A DNA stretch of 64,000 bases from NCBI GenBank assembly GCA_964638635.1, contig CAZXAQ010000004.1:1-64000 (forward strand), read 5' to 3'. This document shows positions 17,203 through 25,722 of the stretch, in pieces. Source of the DNA: SZUA-430 sp964638635 (GTDB taxonomy: Bacteria > Pseudomonadota > Alphaproteobacteria > Micropepsales > Micropepsaceae). A program made the position numbers and the translations under genes. The notes below the pieces were generated by a model. That model worked only from the letters and a program-made list of their open reading frames with translations. It ran no database searches and was not told the DNA's origin. Each line of letters begins with the position of its first letter. The first letter of the stretch is position 1.

Positions 17203-17985
17203 TTACTTCTTCGCGGCCGGAGCTTTCGCAGCGGGGGCCTTCGCAGCACCCGCAGCCGGAGCCGCAGCCTTCGCACCCGCCGCCGGAGCAGCAGCCTTGC
17301 CGCCCGCAGCCGGCGCAGCACCCGCGGCCGGAGCCGCCGCAGCGCCCGCAGCCGGAGCCGCACCCGCCGCCGCTTCGCCTTCCGCAGCCGCTGTGGGCTT
17401 CGTTTCCACTTCCGTGAACGCCGACGGCGCAGCGACCGTCGCAACCGTAAAGTCGCGGTTGCGGATCACCGGCACCAGGCCTTCGGGAAGCTTGATCGCC
17501 GAGATGTGCAAGCTGTCGCCGATGTCCATGCCCTTGAGGTCCGCTTCGATGAACTGCGGAATGCGCTCGGACGGGCAGAAGAATTCGATCTCGTGACGCA
17601 CGACGTTCAGCACGCCGCCGCGCTTCAAGCCCGGCGAGTCGCCGTGGTTGTTGAAGTGCACCGGAATGAAGAGGCGAATACGCGCGCCGGCGACCAAGCG
17701 CTGGAAGTCCGCGTGGATCGGCTGATCCGTCACCGGATCGACCTGCACCTCGCGCGGAATAACGCGCAGCTTCTCGCCTTCAACATCCAGTGTGAAAAGC
17801 GTCGAGGTAAAGCGGCCGGTCTCGTAGTGCTTGGCGATGTCGCGCACCGAAATCGTGATCGCACGCGGATCGACGCCGGCACCATAGACGACTGCGGGGA
17901 TATTGCCGTCGCGGCGCACGGCGCGCGCGGCGCCCGTGCCTTTGCCGGAACGCGTCTTGGCTGGAATCGTGGCTTGTTCTGTCAT
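17203..17985 (-). CDS. rplY: 50S ribosomal protein L25/general stress protein Ctc
   Basis: A 260-residue CTC-type L25 that binds 5S rRNA. The N-terminal L25 domain spans about residues 1-100 (ARAVRRDGNIPAVVYGAG, GRFTSTLFTLDVEGEKLRVI, VDPVTDQPIHADF) and the TL5-like C-terminal domain about 100-195 (GDSPGLKRGGVLNVVRHEIEF, GMDIGDSLHISAIKLPEG). The last ~65 residues are a low-complexity Ala/Pro/Lys tail, usual in alphaproteobacteria and of unknown role. It precedes pth. A small hairpin, AGGGGC-GGAAAT-GCCCCT (18003-18020), lies between it and prs. Confidence 0.96.
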   Translation of the reverse strand: MTEQATIPAKTRSGKGTGAARAVRRDGNIPAVVYGAGVDPRAITISVRDIAKHYETGRFTSTLFTLDVEGEKLRVIPREVQVDPVTDQPIHADFQRLVAGARIRLFIPVHFNNHGDSPGLKRGGVLNVVRHEIEFFCPSERIPQFIEADLKGMDIGDSLHISAIKLPEGLVPVIRNRDFTVATVAAPSAFTEVETKPTAAAEGEAAAGAAPAAGAAAAPAAGAAPAAGGKAAAPAAGAKAAAPAAGAAKAPAAKAPAAKK

Positions 17986-18100
17986 GGCTCCTGAACCCTT
18001 TCAGGGGCGGAAATGCCCCTTATCTTGTTCATTCCGCCCTATGCGGAAGAGGCGCGGGGTTTACCGGAAGCCGCTGCCCAAGGCAAACGGCCGAAATGCC

Positions 18101-19033
18101 TCAGTCGAACAGGCTGGAAACCGAGCGTTCCTCGGCAATCCGCTGAATAGCCTCGCCCAAAAGCGCGGCCGTCGGCAGCACCTTGATGTTCGGGCAGGCC
18201 TTGACCGCCTCAGTCGGCGCGATCGAGTCCGTGATCACCAGGCCCTTGAGCGCCGACCCCTTAACCCTGGCCACCGCCCCGCCCGACAGCACGCCGTGCG
18301 TCGCATAGGCATAAGTCGCCTTCGCGCCCTTGTTCATCAACGCCTCGGCTGCGTTGCAGAGCGTGCCGGCGGAATCGACGATGTCGTCGATCAAGATGCA
18401 GGTCCGTCCCGACACGTCGCCGATGATGTTCATCACCTCGGACGTCCCCGCCCGCTCGCGCCGCTTGTCGACGATCGCAAGGTCCGCGTTGATGCGCCGC
18501 GCCAAGAGCCGCGCCCGAACCACGCCGCCAACGTCCGGCGAAACGACCATCAAGTCCTCGCCGTTGAACTGTTCTTTGATGTCATGCTCGAAGATCGGCG
18601 CGGCGTAGAGATTGTCGGTCGGGATATCGAAGAAGCCCTGAATCTGCCCCGCATGCAGATCGAGCGTCAGCACCCGGCTCGCCCCGGCCATCGTGATCAA
18701 ATTGGCGACCAGCTTCGCCGAAATCGGCGTGCGAGGTCCGGGTTTCCGGTCCTGCCGCGCATACCCGAAATAGGGCACGACCGCCGTGATGCGCTTGGCC
18801 GACGACCGTCTCAATGCGTCGATGCAGATCAACAGCTCCATCAAATGGTCGTTCGCCGGAAACGACGTCGACTGCAGGACGAACATGTCTTGCCCGCGCA
18901 CGTTTTCCTGAATCTCGACAAAGACCTCCATGTCGGCGAACCGCCGGACGATCGCCTTGGTCAGCGGCACCTTCAGATATTCGCTGATCTGGTTCGCAAG
19001 CGGGTGGTTGCTGTTACCGGCAAGGAGCTTCAT
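18101..19033 (-). CDS. prs: ribose-phosphate pyrophosphokinase
   Basis: A 310-residue class I PRPP synthetase, making PRPP from ribose-5-phosphate and ATP for nucleotide, His and NAD synthesis. Seen: FADMEVFVEIQENVRGQD, the ATP-binding flexible loop PYFGYARQDRK, the divalent-cation site TLDLHAGQIQGFF, and the PRPP-binding loop CILIDDIVDSAGT. The start at 19033 gives the canonical N-terminus MKLLAGNSNHPLA; an in-frame upstream extension of 23 residues is not supported. The upstream lipoprotein gene ends 75 bp before it. Confidence 0.97.
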   Translation of the reverse strand: MKLLAGNSNHPLANQISEYLKVPLTKAIVRRFADMEVFVEIQENVRGQDMFVLQSTSFPANDHLMELLICIDALRRSSAKRITAVVPYFGYARQDRKPGPRTPISAKLVANLITMAGASRVLTLDLHAGQIQGFFDIPTDNLYAAPIFEHDIKEQFNGEDLMVVSPDVGGVVRARLLARRINADLAIVDKRRERAGTSEVMNIIGDVSGRTCILIDDIVDSAGTLCNAAEALMNKGAKATYAYATHGVLSGGAVARVKGSALKGLVITDSIAPTEAVKACPNIKVLPTAALLGEAIQRIAEERSVSSLFD

Positions 19034-19108
19034 GTCGGGTGTTTCCGGAGCGTTGCGAACGGGAGGCGCCGGGCTTGTAGCAACGCCCCACCCCCCATGC
19101 AACGCGCC

Positions 19109-20044
19109 TCAGCCCTGCGACCCGCTTGTAACCTGTTGAATAAGCTGTGCGATACCTTCCGCCGCAGCTTCCGCCGCAAACGCCGCGATCTCGCGCCAGG
19201 GTTTCGACAGACGCCCGTGCGGCACGGCATTCTCTTGGGCGATGCTCCCGGCCTCCCGGCCGCTGGCGTCGAGCACACGCCAGGTCAGGGTCACCACGTC
19301 CTGGCCTGCCGGACCCGCCACCACCTTGACGATGCCCTCGATTCGCCATTGCGCCTTCGCTTGGCTCTGCCCCAGCACGACACCCTTCATCGGCAAGATG
19401 CCGTTGAGTGCGCGCGTCAGCGCCTGATTCCCGTCACCGGGCGCCCCTTTGACGGCACCAATCCAAACCACCGGCTTCACCGCCGCGGTGATCGTCTGCG
19501 AAATCTGCGTATCGGGACGCAGCAACGCCGCGTCGAGCGCGTTCACCGTGTCTTGCGCCACAATGCGCAGGTCGCCTTCCCCGAGCGTTTCCTCGACCGC
19601 CTTGAATGTCACCGAAAACTTCGCGCGCTCGGCGCCGTCCGGATCGGCAAGCCGCCAAACGATGACGCCCTGCCCGCCGGCATCCTCCCTCTTCCTCTTC
19701 TTCTTGCCTTTGGCGGCTGGCATCACCGGTGTCTCGATGCGCGCCGCTTCGCCGCTCAACGACCACGCACGAACGCTCGCTTCGCTCAGCGCCGGAATGT
19801 CGGCCGCTTGCGCAAGTTCGACGATGCGATCGCGCAGCGCCGTTCCCCGATCTTCCGCCAGCCCACCCGGCACCGCCACGACAAGCGCCGGAACGCGGAT
19901 CGCTTGCGCGATCATATCGTCGTTGCGCTCCTTGCCTTTGAACGGCTGTGGAATCCCGAACGGGTCTTCCATGCCGAGCGGCTCCGTCACCGACGAGCAC
20001 GCAGCCAACCCCACAAAAGCAACGAACAAGACAAGACGCTTCAT
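19109..20044 (-). CDS. putative lipoprotein, unknown function
   Basis: A 311-residue protein with a clear lipoprotein signal (MKRLVLFVAFVGLAACSS, lipobox Cys at residue 16). A basic patch KGKKKRKRED lies near residue 115. The mature domain resembles exported beta/alpha lipoproteins found next to pgeF in alphaproteobacteria, but I cannot name a family. Its ATG overlaps the pgeF stop by four bases, so translational coupling within the lgt-midA-pgeF operon is likely. Confidence 0.78.
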   Translation of the reverse strand: MKRLVLFVAFVGLAACSSVTEPLGMEDPFGIPQPFKGKERNDDMIAQAIRVPALVVAVPGGLAEDRGTALRDRIVELAQAADIPALSEASVRAWSLSGEAARIETPVMPAAKGKKKRKREDAGGQGVIVWRLADPDGAERAKFSVTFKAVEETLGEGDLRIVAQDTVNALDAALLRPDTQISQTITAAVKPVVWIGAVKGAPGDGNQALTRALNGILPMKGVVLGQSQAKAQWRIEGIVKVVAGPAGQDVVTLTWRVLDASGREAGSIAQENAVPHGRLSKPWREIAAFAAEAAAEGIAQLIQQVTSGSQG

Positions 20045-20811
20045 GGCTTCAGCATGATGGCAGAAACATTGCGGCCGTAGTCCGTCTCGCCGCGATGCGT
20101 CGTCCGCCGATAGGAGAAATACGCGTCATTGTGTTCGTAGGTGCACACATTGAGCGCCTCGACGCCACCGATACCGGTCGCTTTGAGACGCGCCGTGACG
20201 TAACCCGGCAAATCGAACTGCCAATGCCCCGCCCGCGGTGACGGCACGAAGTAGCGCTTGTTGCTCGCGTCCGCCTCAACAAAGCGCGCCTCGAATTCCG
20301 GCCCCACTTCGTAGGACGCTTGCGAAATGCACGGCCCCACCGCCGCCTGTATGCGCGAGCGCGAAGCGCCAAGCCGCTCCATCAGCGCCACGATGGACTC
20401 GGCGACGCCGCTGATAGCACCCTTCCAACCGGAATGCGCACAGCCGATCACACCGGCCTTCGCATCGGACAACAGGATCGGCGCACAATCCGCCGCGAGC
20501 ACGCCAAGCGCCACGCCGCGCAGTGTTGTCGCCATTGCATCGGCCTTCGGCGGCGCCGTCCGCGGCCAAGGCTCGGTCACATGCAGCGCATCCGCACTGT
20601 GAATTTGATAGAGCGTGATCAGCTGCGGCTCCTGCGTACCCAGCCACGTCGCAACCCGTGTCCGGTTCTCGCACACCGACGCCGTCTCGTCGTTCGACCC
20701 ATAGCCGCAATTCAACGAGGCGAAGATCCCACCCGACACGCCGCCCTGGCGGCCGAAGAAGCCGTGCGCGATCGGACCGTCGGCAAGCGCGTGCGAAAAA
20801 AGCGGTTTCAT
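20041..20811 (-). CDS. pgeF: peptidoglycan editing factor PgeF (laccase-domain purine nucleoside phosphorylase family)
   Basis: A 256-residue YfiH/PgeF family protein. Diagnostic runs are GFFGRQGGVSGGIFASLN near the N-terminus, ADCAPILLSDAKAGVIGCAHSGWKGAISGV with the conserved Cys/His metal-site residues, and AAVGPCISQASYEVG. The fold binds copper or zinc. Reported activities are removal of misincorporated L-Ser in muropeptide precursors and purine nucleoside phosphorolysis/deamination. It overlaps midA upstream and the lipoprotein gene downstream by 4 nt each. Confidence 0.93.
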   Translation of the reverse strand: MKPLFSHALADGPIAHGFFGRQGGVSGGIFASLNCGYGSNDETASVCENRTRVATWLGTQEPQLITLYQIHSADALHVTEPWPRTAPPKADAMATTLRGVALGVLAADCAPILLSDAKAGVIGCAHSGWKGAISGVAESIVALMERLGASRSRIQAAVGPCISQASYEVGPEFEARFVEADASNKRYFVPSPRAGHWQFDLPGYVTARLKATGIGGVEALNVCTYEHNDAYFSYRRTTHRGETDYGRNVSAIMLKP

Positions 20812-21893
20812 GCGTCCGAAAAGCCTGCCGGTTCGAGCGTCGCCGGCGCGAACGCGCACAGCACCTTGAACAAGCTGCCCATCGCGTCCGCTCCGGTCAA
20901 CCGCACGTAGGCCGCATCGAGCGCCGCCGCTTGCGCCGCCGAGGCCGAGCGCTTCAATGCATGAACCCGGGCCTGAGCCCCCAGCCGGTCCAAAAACGGC
21001 CCCTGCATCGCCAACGGCGATAGACGAACACCAGCTTCAGCAAACGCCTCCCCCAACGCCGTGAAGTCGACATGCGACGTCACATCCGCGTGACCGGGCT
21101 CCGCCAACACGTCGGCAAAAGCATGCGCCTTGACCGCCTGGAGCGTGTCGCCGACAGCCGGCCCCGCGAAACCGTAGTCGATGGCAAGCGCCGCCCCGCC
21201 GTTTCGCACAACCGCCTCGCCGATCATCCGCGCAATCGCCGCGCGCGCCGGCGACGTCTCGACGATCGAACCGGCCGGCGCGCCGCGAACGGTCGCATCA
21301 ATCATCCGCTCGTCAACAATGCCGCTCGCACCGAACATCAGTGCATCGCCCTGAAGCCCGACACACCGCTCGCTCCACCCCTTCGCCCCGCGCACCCACT
21401 GCCGGATCGGCAGCGCGTCGAAGAACTCGTTCGCGACGACGATCAACGGCCCTTTCACATCCAAGTCTTCGAACCGGTCGAGCCAATGCGCCGCGACCGG
21501 CGCCTCGCGCAGCGCGTCTTGCTGCAGCCGCTTGAGCGCCTCGCTCACCTCAACCATCGCAACCGAAACGGCGCTCAAGAACGCCGGCGCAACGCGCGCT
21601 GCTCGAAGCGCATCCTTCATCAACGTTCCGCGCCCCGGCCCAAGCTCCACGAGCGTGAACGTCTTCGGCGCGCCAAGCTTCTGCCAAACATCGACACACC
21701 AAAGCCCGATCAGCTCCCCAAAAATCTGCGAGATCTCCGGCGCCGTGACGAAATCGCCGCGCGCGCCCAGCGGATCCGCGCGCCGGTAATAGCTATCGTC
21801 GCGCGCCGTCAAAACGACACGCATGAACTCCGCAACCGAAATCGGTCCGTCCGCGCGTATGAGATCCTTCAGGTGCTGCGCGACATCGCTCAT
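20808..21893 (-). CDS. class I SAM-dependent methyltransferase, MidA/NDUFAF7 family
   Basis: A 361-residue protein of the MidA (DUF185) family, whose mitochondrial member NDUFAF7 dimethylates an arginine of a complex I subunit. It has an N-terminal helical portion (GPISVAEFMRVVLTARDDSYY), the SAM-binding motif VELGPGRGTLMKDALR and the family signature VVANEFFDALPIRQW. A role in respiratory-complex assembly is inferred from the family. ATG 21893 overlaps the lgt stop by 4 nt. The long frame upstream of this start is an antisense shadow over lgt. Confidence 0.92.
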   Translation of the reverse strand: MSDVAQHLKDLIRADGPISVAEFMRVVLTARDDSYYRRADPLGARGDFVTAPEISQIFGELIGLWCVDVWQKLGAPKTFTLVELGPGRGTLMKDALRAARVAPAFLSAVSVAMVEVSEALKRLQQDALREAPVAAHWLDRFEDLDVKGPLIVVANEFFDALPIRQWVRGAKGWSERCVGLQGDALMFGASGIVDERMIDATVRGAPAGSIVETSPARAAIARMIGEAVVRNGGAALAIDYGFAGPAVGDTLQAVKAHAFADVLAEPGHADVTSHVDFTALGEAFAEAGVRLSPLAMQGPFLDRLGAQARVHALKRSASAAQAAALDAAYVRLTGADAMGSLFKVLCAFAPATLEPAGFSDA

Positions 21894-22774
21894 TGCGTCA
21901 GCAGCGCGGGCCCCTTCCGGCGGAGCGCATACCAGAAGAAGAACCCGGCGAACGCGACCATCAAGAACGAGAGGACGGTCCCCATCGAGATCGCCCCGCC
22001 CAACAGCGACTGATGCGCGTTCTCGCGGAAGAACACCTCGACGATCGTGCGAAACAGCGCATAGCCGCCCCACATCACTGCGATGCACAGGCCCGGCCGC
22101 TTCAACGCATCGAAGCGATAGACCATCACCGCCAGAATCAGGAACAGGACGATGCCCTCGAGCCCCGCTTCGTAGAGCTGGCTTGGATGTCGCGGCGGAT
22201 TGCTGAGCACCGTGCCGTCCGGCGCGCGGATTGCGGCAGCCGGAAACACCATCCCCCACGACACGTCCGTGACCTTCCCCCACAGCTCGCCGTTCACGAA
22301 GTTCGCGATGCGCCCAAAGAACAACCCAATGGGCGCCGCCACCGCCACAAGGTCGCCGAGTGCCACCATGTCGATCTTCCGGCTTCGCGCGAACAAGATG
22401 ATCGCGAGCACCACGCCGACGGCACCGCCGTGGAACGACATCCCGCCTTCCCAGGTGTAGAAAATCTTCCACGGCTCGGTGGAAAACTTCTCCCACTCGT
22501 AGATCAGCCCATAGAACAATATGTAGCCAAGCCGCCCGCCGACGATCACGCCCAGCGCCGCCCACACGAAGAGATCGCCGATGTGATCGCTGGTCGCTTG
22601 CGGCTTGCCGTTGAACGGTGCGCCCGCCCAAAGCCGCGGCGTGCGAATCAATCTGAGAATGAACCACCACGCACCCAGTAGCCCTGCGATATATGACAGC
22701 GCGTACCAGCGAATGGCGACCGGCCCGATCTGAATGAGCACCGGATCGATTTCGGGAAACGGAATAACCGCCAT
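21890..22774 (-). CDS. lgt: prolipoprotein diacylglyceryl transferase
   Basis: A 294-residue polytopic inner-membrane enzyme that transfers diacylglycerol from phosphatidylglycerol to the lipobox Cys of prolipoproteins. Visible are about seven membrane helices, the signature region GGRLGYILFYGLIYEWEKF, the catalytic HGG segment (WEGGMSFHGGAVG) and GLFFGRIANFVNGELWGK. It heads the minus-strand run lgt-midA-pgeF. Several lipoproteins in this window are its likely clients. Nothing clear is seen as a promoter in the 230 bp upstream. Confidence 0.97.
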   Translation of the reverse strand: MAVIPFPEIDPVLIQIGPVAIRWYALSYIAGLLGAWWFILRLIRTPRLWAGAPFNGKPQATSDHIGDLFVWAALGVIVGGRLGYILFYGLIYEWEKFSTEPWKIFYTWEGGMSFHGGAVGVVLAIILFARSRKIDMVALGDLVAVAAPIGLFFGRIANFVNGELWGKVTDVSWGMVFPAAAIRAPDGTVLSNPPRHPSQLYEAGLEGIVLFLILAVMVYRFDALKRPGLCIAVMWGGYALFRTIVEVFFRENAHQSLLGGAISMGTVLSFLMVAFAGFFFWYALRRKGPALLTQ

Positions 22775-23076
22775 GCGGTGGAAGTCCTAACAGCAGCCAG
22801 AGACTTGCGATTGCCGCTTCGCGAGTGTCAAGGCGGGGGCGATTCACCAACAAGAGTCCGAGACGCTCTGTATCAACACGCCGCGTGAGTTGAGTGTACA
22901 GCACGGGACTCGCAGGACTCGCACTCGATTACTTTTCTGACACGTCGCGTATCGCTCTATCCGCAAGCTGTCCCCAACGCGGATTCACTCTGCGAACACA
23001 GTCCACATGAAGAATGAGTCAGCCCACAGACACACCCTTGCGTGGGATTCAACGGTTAGTGCACCCTTCGATTCAT

Positions 23077-23143
23077 GGGAGGTGCTTCGCGTCGGGCTAC
23101 TAAATGTTGGAGCGTCAGTTTTTCCAGGCCTGAAGCACCTCCC
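23077..23143 (+). ncRNA. unexplained perfect 12-bp stem-loop in the lgt-ybjN gap (possible leader RNA or small RNA)
   Basis: GGGAGGTGCTTC (23077-23088) pairs perfectly with GAAGCACCTCCC (23132-23143) around a 43-nt loop. It lies about 100 bp before the YbjN-like gene start, in a 466-bp gap (22775-23240) that otherwise holds no gene I can support. It does not carry the conserved loop of SRP RNA or the shape of 6S RNA. It may be a leader structure or a small RNA; there is no T-tract after it. Confidence 0.35.
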
Positions 23144-23176
23144 TGCGTACCTTGCTAATTGCCCTCGCTTGTCCAG

Positions 23177-23203
23177 CCCGCCGCCGGCCCTCTCCGGCGG
23201 CGG
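23177..23203 (+). promoter_or_regulatory. GC-rich hairpin just before the YbjN-like gene
   Basis: CCCGCCGCCGG and CCGGCGGCGGG form an 11-bp perfect stem with a CCCTCT-like loop, ending 38 bp before the ATG at 23241. On the plus strand it is followed by TTGACTCTGG without a T-run, so it is not a clear terminator. It may attenuate or insulate transcription entering ybjN-proC. Confidence 0.4.
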
Positions 23204-23240
23204 GTTGACTCTGGGGGGCCGAGATGAGGCTGCAAACGAG

Positions 23241-23741
23241 ATGACGACACCGCAGATCCAAGCCGAAGTGTCTCAAGGCAATCCCCTAGACCTGATGGAG
23301 CAAATCGCGGTTCAAAACGAATGGCTTTTCGACCGGGCGGGTGAGGATGAGATGCACCTGTCGTTCCCTGGCCAGAGCGAGGACCACCATCTCTCGTTCT
23401 CCTGGCGCCACGACGTCGAAACGCTGCAGCTCTGCGCCCAGCTCGAAGTCAAAGTGCCGAAGCAAAAGCGCCCGGAAGTGGCCGCTTTGATCAACATCAT
23501 CAACGAGCAGCTCTGGCTCGGTCACTTCGAGATGTGGCCCGATTCGGGCCAGATCATCTTCCGCCACGGCCTGTTGCTGCGCGGCGCCATGGCCGTACCC
23601 GAGCAATGCGAAGGCCTGATCGACGCCGCGCTGGAGGCCTGCGACCGCTACTATTCGGCCTTCCAATTCGTGATCTGGGCCGGTAAGTCCGCCGCAGAAG
23701 CAGCTGCAGCGGTGGTCTATCAGTGCCAGGGAAGCGCCTAA
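23241..23741 (+). CDS. YbjN domain-containing protein
   Basis: A 166-residue cytoplasmic protein of the YbjN/bacterial sensory-transduction-regulator fold. It has FDRAGEDEMHLSFPGQSEDHHLSFSWRHD early, then the alternating beta-alpha pattern LLINIINEQLWLGHFEMWPDSGQIIFRHGLLL typical for the family. In alphaproteobacteria this gene commonly precedes proC, as here. Start ATG 23241 follows CAAACGAG; the frame is open further upstream but that part runs through the leader hairpins. Its stop lies inside the proC start region (19-nt overlap). Confidence 0.85.
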   Translation: MTTPQIQAEVSQGNPLDLMEQIAVQNEWLFDRAGEDEMHLSFPGQSEDHHLSFSWRHDVETLQLCAQLEVKVPKQKRPEVAALINIINEQLWLGHFEMWPDSGQIIFRHGLLLRGAMAVPEQCEGLIDAALEACDRYYSAFQFVIWAGKSAAEAAAAVVYQCQGSA

Positions 23742-24592
23742 CCCCAAAGTCGAAGCCGGCGCCTTCCACAGGCCGCCCCATCGTCATCGTCGGCGTCGGC
23801 CACATGGGCGGCGCTATCGCCCGCGGGCTCATCGCAGCCGGCCTGGGCGAACGCCTGATCCTCATCGACCCGGCACTGAAACAAGCCGACACGCGCGCCT
23901 ACCGCAAAGCTGGTGCGACCACGGGAGCCGGCGCCAGCGCCCTTGAGGACACCAACCCGGAAGCGCTGATCCTAGCCGTGAAGCCGCAGATGATGCCGCA
24001 GACGGCCCCGGCCTATGCAAAATCGGCGGGCGACGCCTTGGTGATATCGATCGTCGCCGGCACGCAGATTGAGAGCCTTCGCCATTGGCTCGGCGCGCCA
24101 AAAGCAATTGTCCGCGCCATGCCCAACCTTCCAGCCTCGATCGGCAAAGGCATCACCGCCGCTCACGCGACGCGCACGACAAGCGCCGCCCAACGCAAAC
24201 TCGCCGAACGTCTGCTTCGCGCCGTCGGTGATCTGGTGTGGCTGGAGGGTGAAGAGCTCTTGAACGCCGTCACCGCGGTCTCCGGTTCTGGTCCCGCCTA
24301 CGTGTTCTTACTCGCCGAAGCCATGGCCGCAGCCGCCGAGCGCTTGGGCCTGCCGCATGATGTTGCGGCCACCCTCGCTCGCAAGACGATCGAAGGTGCG
24401 GGCGCCCTGCTCGCCGCCAATCCCGCCGCACCTGCCGACCTACGCCGCTCCGTCACCAGTCCCGGCGGCACCACCGAAGCGGCGCTGAAGGTGCTCACAA
24501 GCGATGGGCGCTTCGAACGGCTTCTGGGAGAAGCGATCGCGGCTGCGAACGCGCGCGGCTTCGAACTCGCCAAAATCCGCGAGCAGACATAA
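23723..24592 (+). CDS. proC: pyrroline-5-carboxylate reductase
   Basis: A 289-residue enzyme that reduces pyrroline-5-carboxylate to proline with NAD(P)H. The N-terminal Rossmann domain has IVIVGVGHMGGAIARGL and the second-strand Asp (LIDPALK). The mid-domain LAVKPQMMPQT and IVAGTQIESLRHWLG are family runs. The C-terminal dimer domain carries the P5CR signature VTAVSGSGPAYVFLLAEAM and SPGGTTEAALKVL. The start is GTG at 23723, overlapping the YbjN stop. A TetR regulator follows by 11 bp. Confidence 0.96.
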   Translation: MPGKRLTPKSKPAPSTGRPIVIVGVGHMGGAIARGLIAAGLGERLILIDPALKQADTRAYRKAGATTGAGASALEDTNPEALILAVKPQMMPQTAPAYAKSAGDALVISIVAGTQIESLRHWLGAPKAIVRAMPNLPASIGKGITAAHATRTTSAAQRKLAERLLRAVGDLVWLEGEELLNAVTAVSGSGPAYVFLLAEAMAAAAERLGLPHDVAATLARKTIEGAGALLAANPAAPADLRRSVTSPGGTTEAALKVLTSDGRFERLLGEAIAAANARGFELAKIREQT

Positions 24593-24603
24593 ACTCGGGA
24601 CCT

Positions 24604-25215
24604 ATGGCGACCAAACTCTCCCCGGAAGACAAGCTCGTCACCGCCGCCCTCGCCGCGATCGAGAAAGGCGGCTGGAAAGCGCTATCGCTGACGGCATTGG
24701 CGCGCAAAGCGAAGATACCGCCGGCAACGGTCTACGAACTCTGTCCCGACAAGCGCGCGCTGCTGCAGCTCATCGCCAAGCGCGTCGACATTGCGGCCCT
24801 CGAACGCGCCGTCGAACCCGACGACACCATGCCGCCGCGCGACCGCGCCTTCGACGCGATCATCAGCTGCTTCGAATCGATGACGCCGCTCAAACCCGCG
24901 ATTGCCGTCATCCACGCCGACACCAAGGGCGACCCCGGCGTGATCTTCGACGTCCTGCCCGCGACCGTCCGCAGCGCCTTCTGGATCGCCGACAGCGCGG
25001 GCCTGCCCACCACCGGCTGGCAGGGCTTCCTCGTCACCCGCGGCATCGGCGTGCTGCTCGCGGAATCGATGGGAATCTGGCTCGAAGACGGGGAGGACCT
25101 GGCGAAGACCATGGCCCATGTCGACCGGCGCCTGCGCCTCATCGAAGAATGGACCGAACGGCTTCAGAACGTCCGCGCACCGGAAGACGAAGAAGAACCC
25201 GCCGACGCCGATTGA
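24604..25215 (+). CDS. TetR-family transcriptional regulator
   Basis: A 203-residue protein with an N-terminal TetR helix-turn-helix (AALAAIEKGGWKALSLTALARKAKIPPATVYELCPDKRALL, residues about 12-52) and a helical ligand-binding C-terminal domain ending in an acidic tail (DEEEPADAD). The ligand is unknown. It lies between proC and a phasin gene, so it may control the phasin or polyester metabolism, but no operator palindrome was found in the 51-bp gap downstream. Confidence 0.88.
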   Translation: MATKLSPEDKLVTAALAAIEKGGWKALSLTALARKAKIPPATVYELCPDKRALLQLIAKRVDIAALERAVEPDDTMPPRDRAFDAIISCFESMTPLKPAIAVIHADTKGDPGVIFDVLPATVRSAFWIADSAGLPTTGWQGFLVTRGIGVLLAESMGIWLEDGEDLAKTMAHVDRRLRLIEEWTERLQNVRAPEDEEEPADAD

Positions 25216-25266
25216 CGCGGCCTCCCGCCCGGGCTCATCTTCCCCACCCCAGAGGAGACAATACCC

Positions 25267-25722
25267 ATGTCGAACAAAAGCCCGTTCCCCGAGTTCGATT
25301 TCAAATGGCCGAACTTCGATCAGGGCTTCTGGGACCGCTTCTCCGTCCCAGGCATCGACAACAGCGCGCTGATGCAGAGCCAAAAGAAAAACTTCGAAGC
25401 GCTGATCAAGGCAAACCAGAAAGCCGCGCAAGGCTACCAAAACCTGATGCGCCGCCAAGGCGAGATCATGGCCGAGTCGATGCAGGCGATCCAAGAATCC
25501 GTCGCCGACCTCATGAAAGCGAACGACGGCAAGGACCTGCCGAAGAAACAAGCCGAACTCGTCGAAAAAACCGTCGGCCGCGCACTCAAACACATGAAAG
25601 AATTGGCCGAACTCGCCATCGACGCCAACAGCGACGCCTTCAAAATCATGCAAGAGCGCGCCAAGGAATCGATCGCCGAGATGCAAGAACTCGCCGAGAA
25701 AATCACCGCCGGGCGGAAGTAG
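25267..25722 (+). CDS. phasin family protein
   Basis: A 151-residue helical amphipathic protein of the phasin family that coats polyhydroxyalkanoate granules. The central part (ALIKANQKAAQGYQNLMRRQGEIMAESMQAIQE...) and the long coiled-coil C-terminus (ELAIDANSDAFKIMQERAKES) are typical. A strong ribosome binding site GAGGAGACAATACCC precedes ATG. No PHA synthase is in the window. It ends at the adjacent base to the convergent sensor-kinase gene. Confidence 0.88.
   Translation: MSNKSPFPEFDFKWPNFDQGFWDRFSVPGIDNSALMQSQKKNFEALIKANQKAAQGYQNLMRRQGEIMAESMQAIQESVADLMKANDGKDLPKKQAELVEKTVGRALKHMKELAELAIDANSDAFKIMQERAKESIAEMQELAEKITAGRK

Noticed and set aside
17903..20080. A 725-codon plus-strand open frame opposite rplY/prs
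   Set aside because: High-GC antisense shadow: it runs opposite prs and the lipoprotein gene, has an Arg/His-rich composition and no family motif. The same applies to long antisense frames at 25846-27891 and 15420-16745.
23077..23143. SRP RNA or 6S RNA as explanation of the stem-loop
   Set aside because: The conserved SRP loop word (GGAAGGAAGCAG-like) is absent, and the structure is too short and lacks the 6S central bubble.
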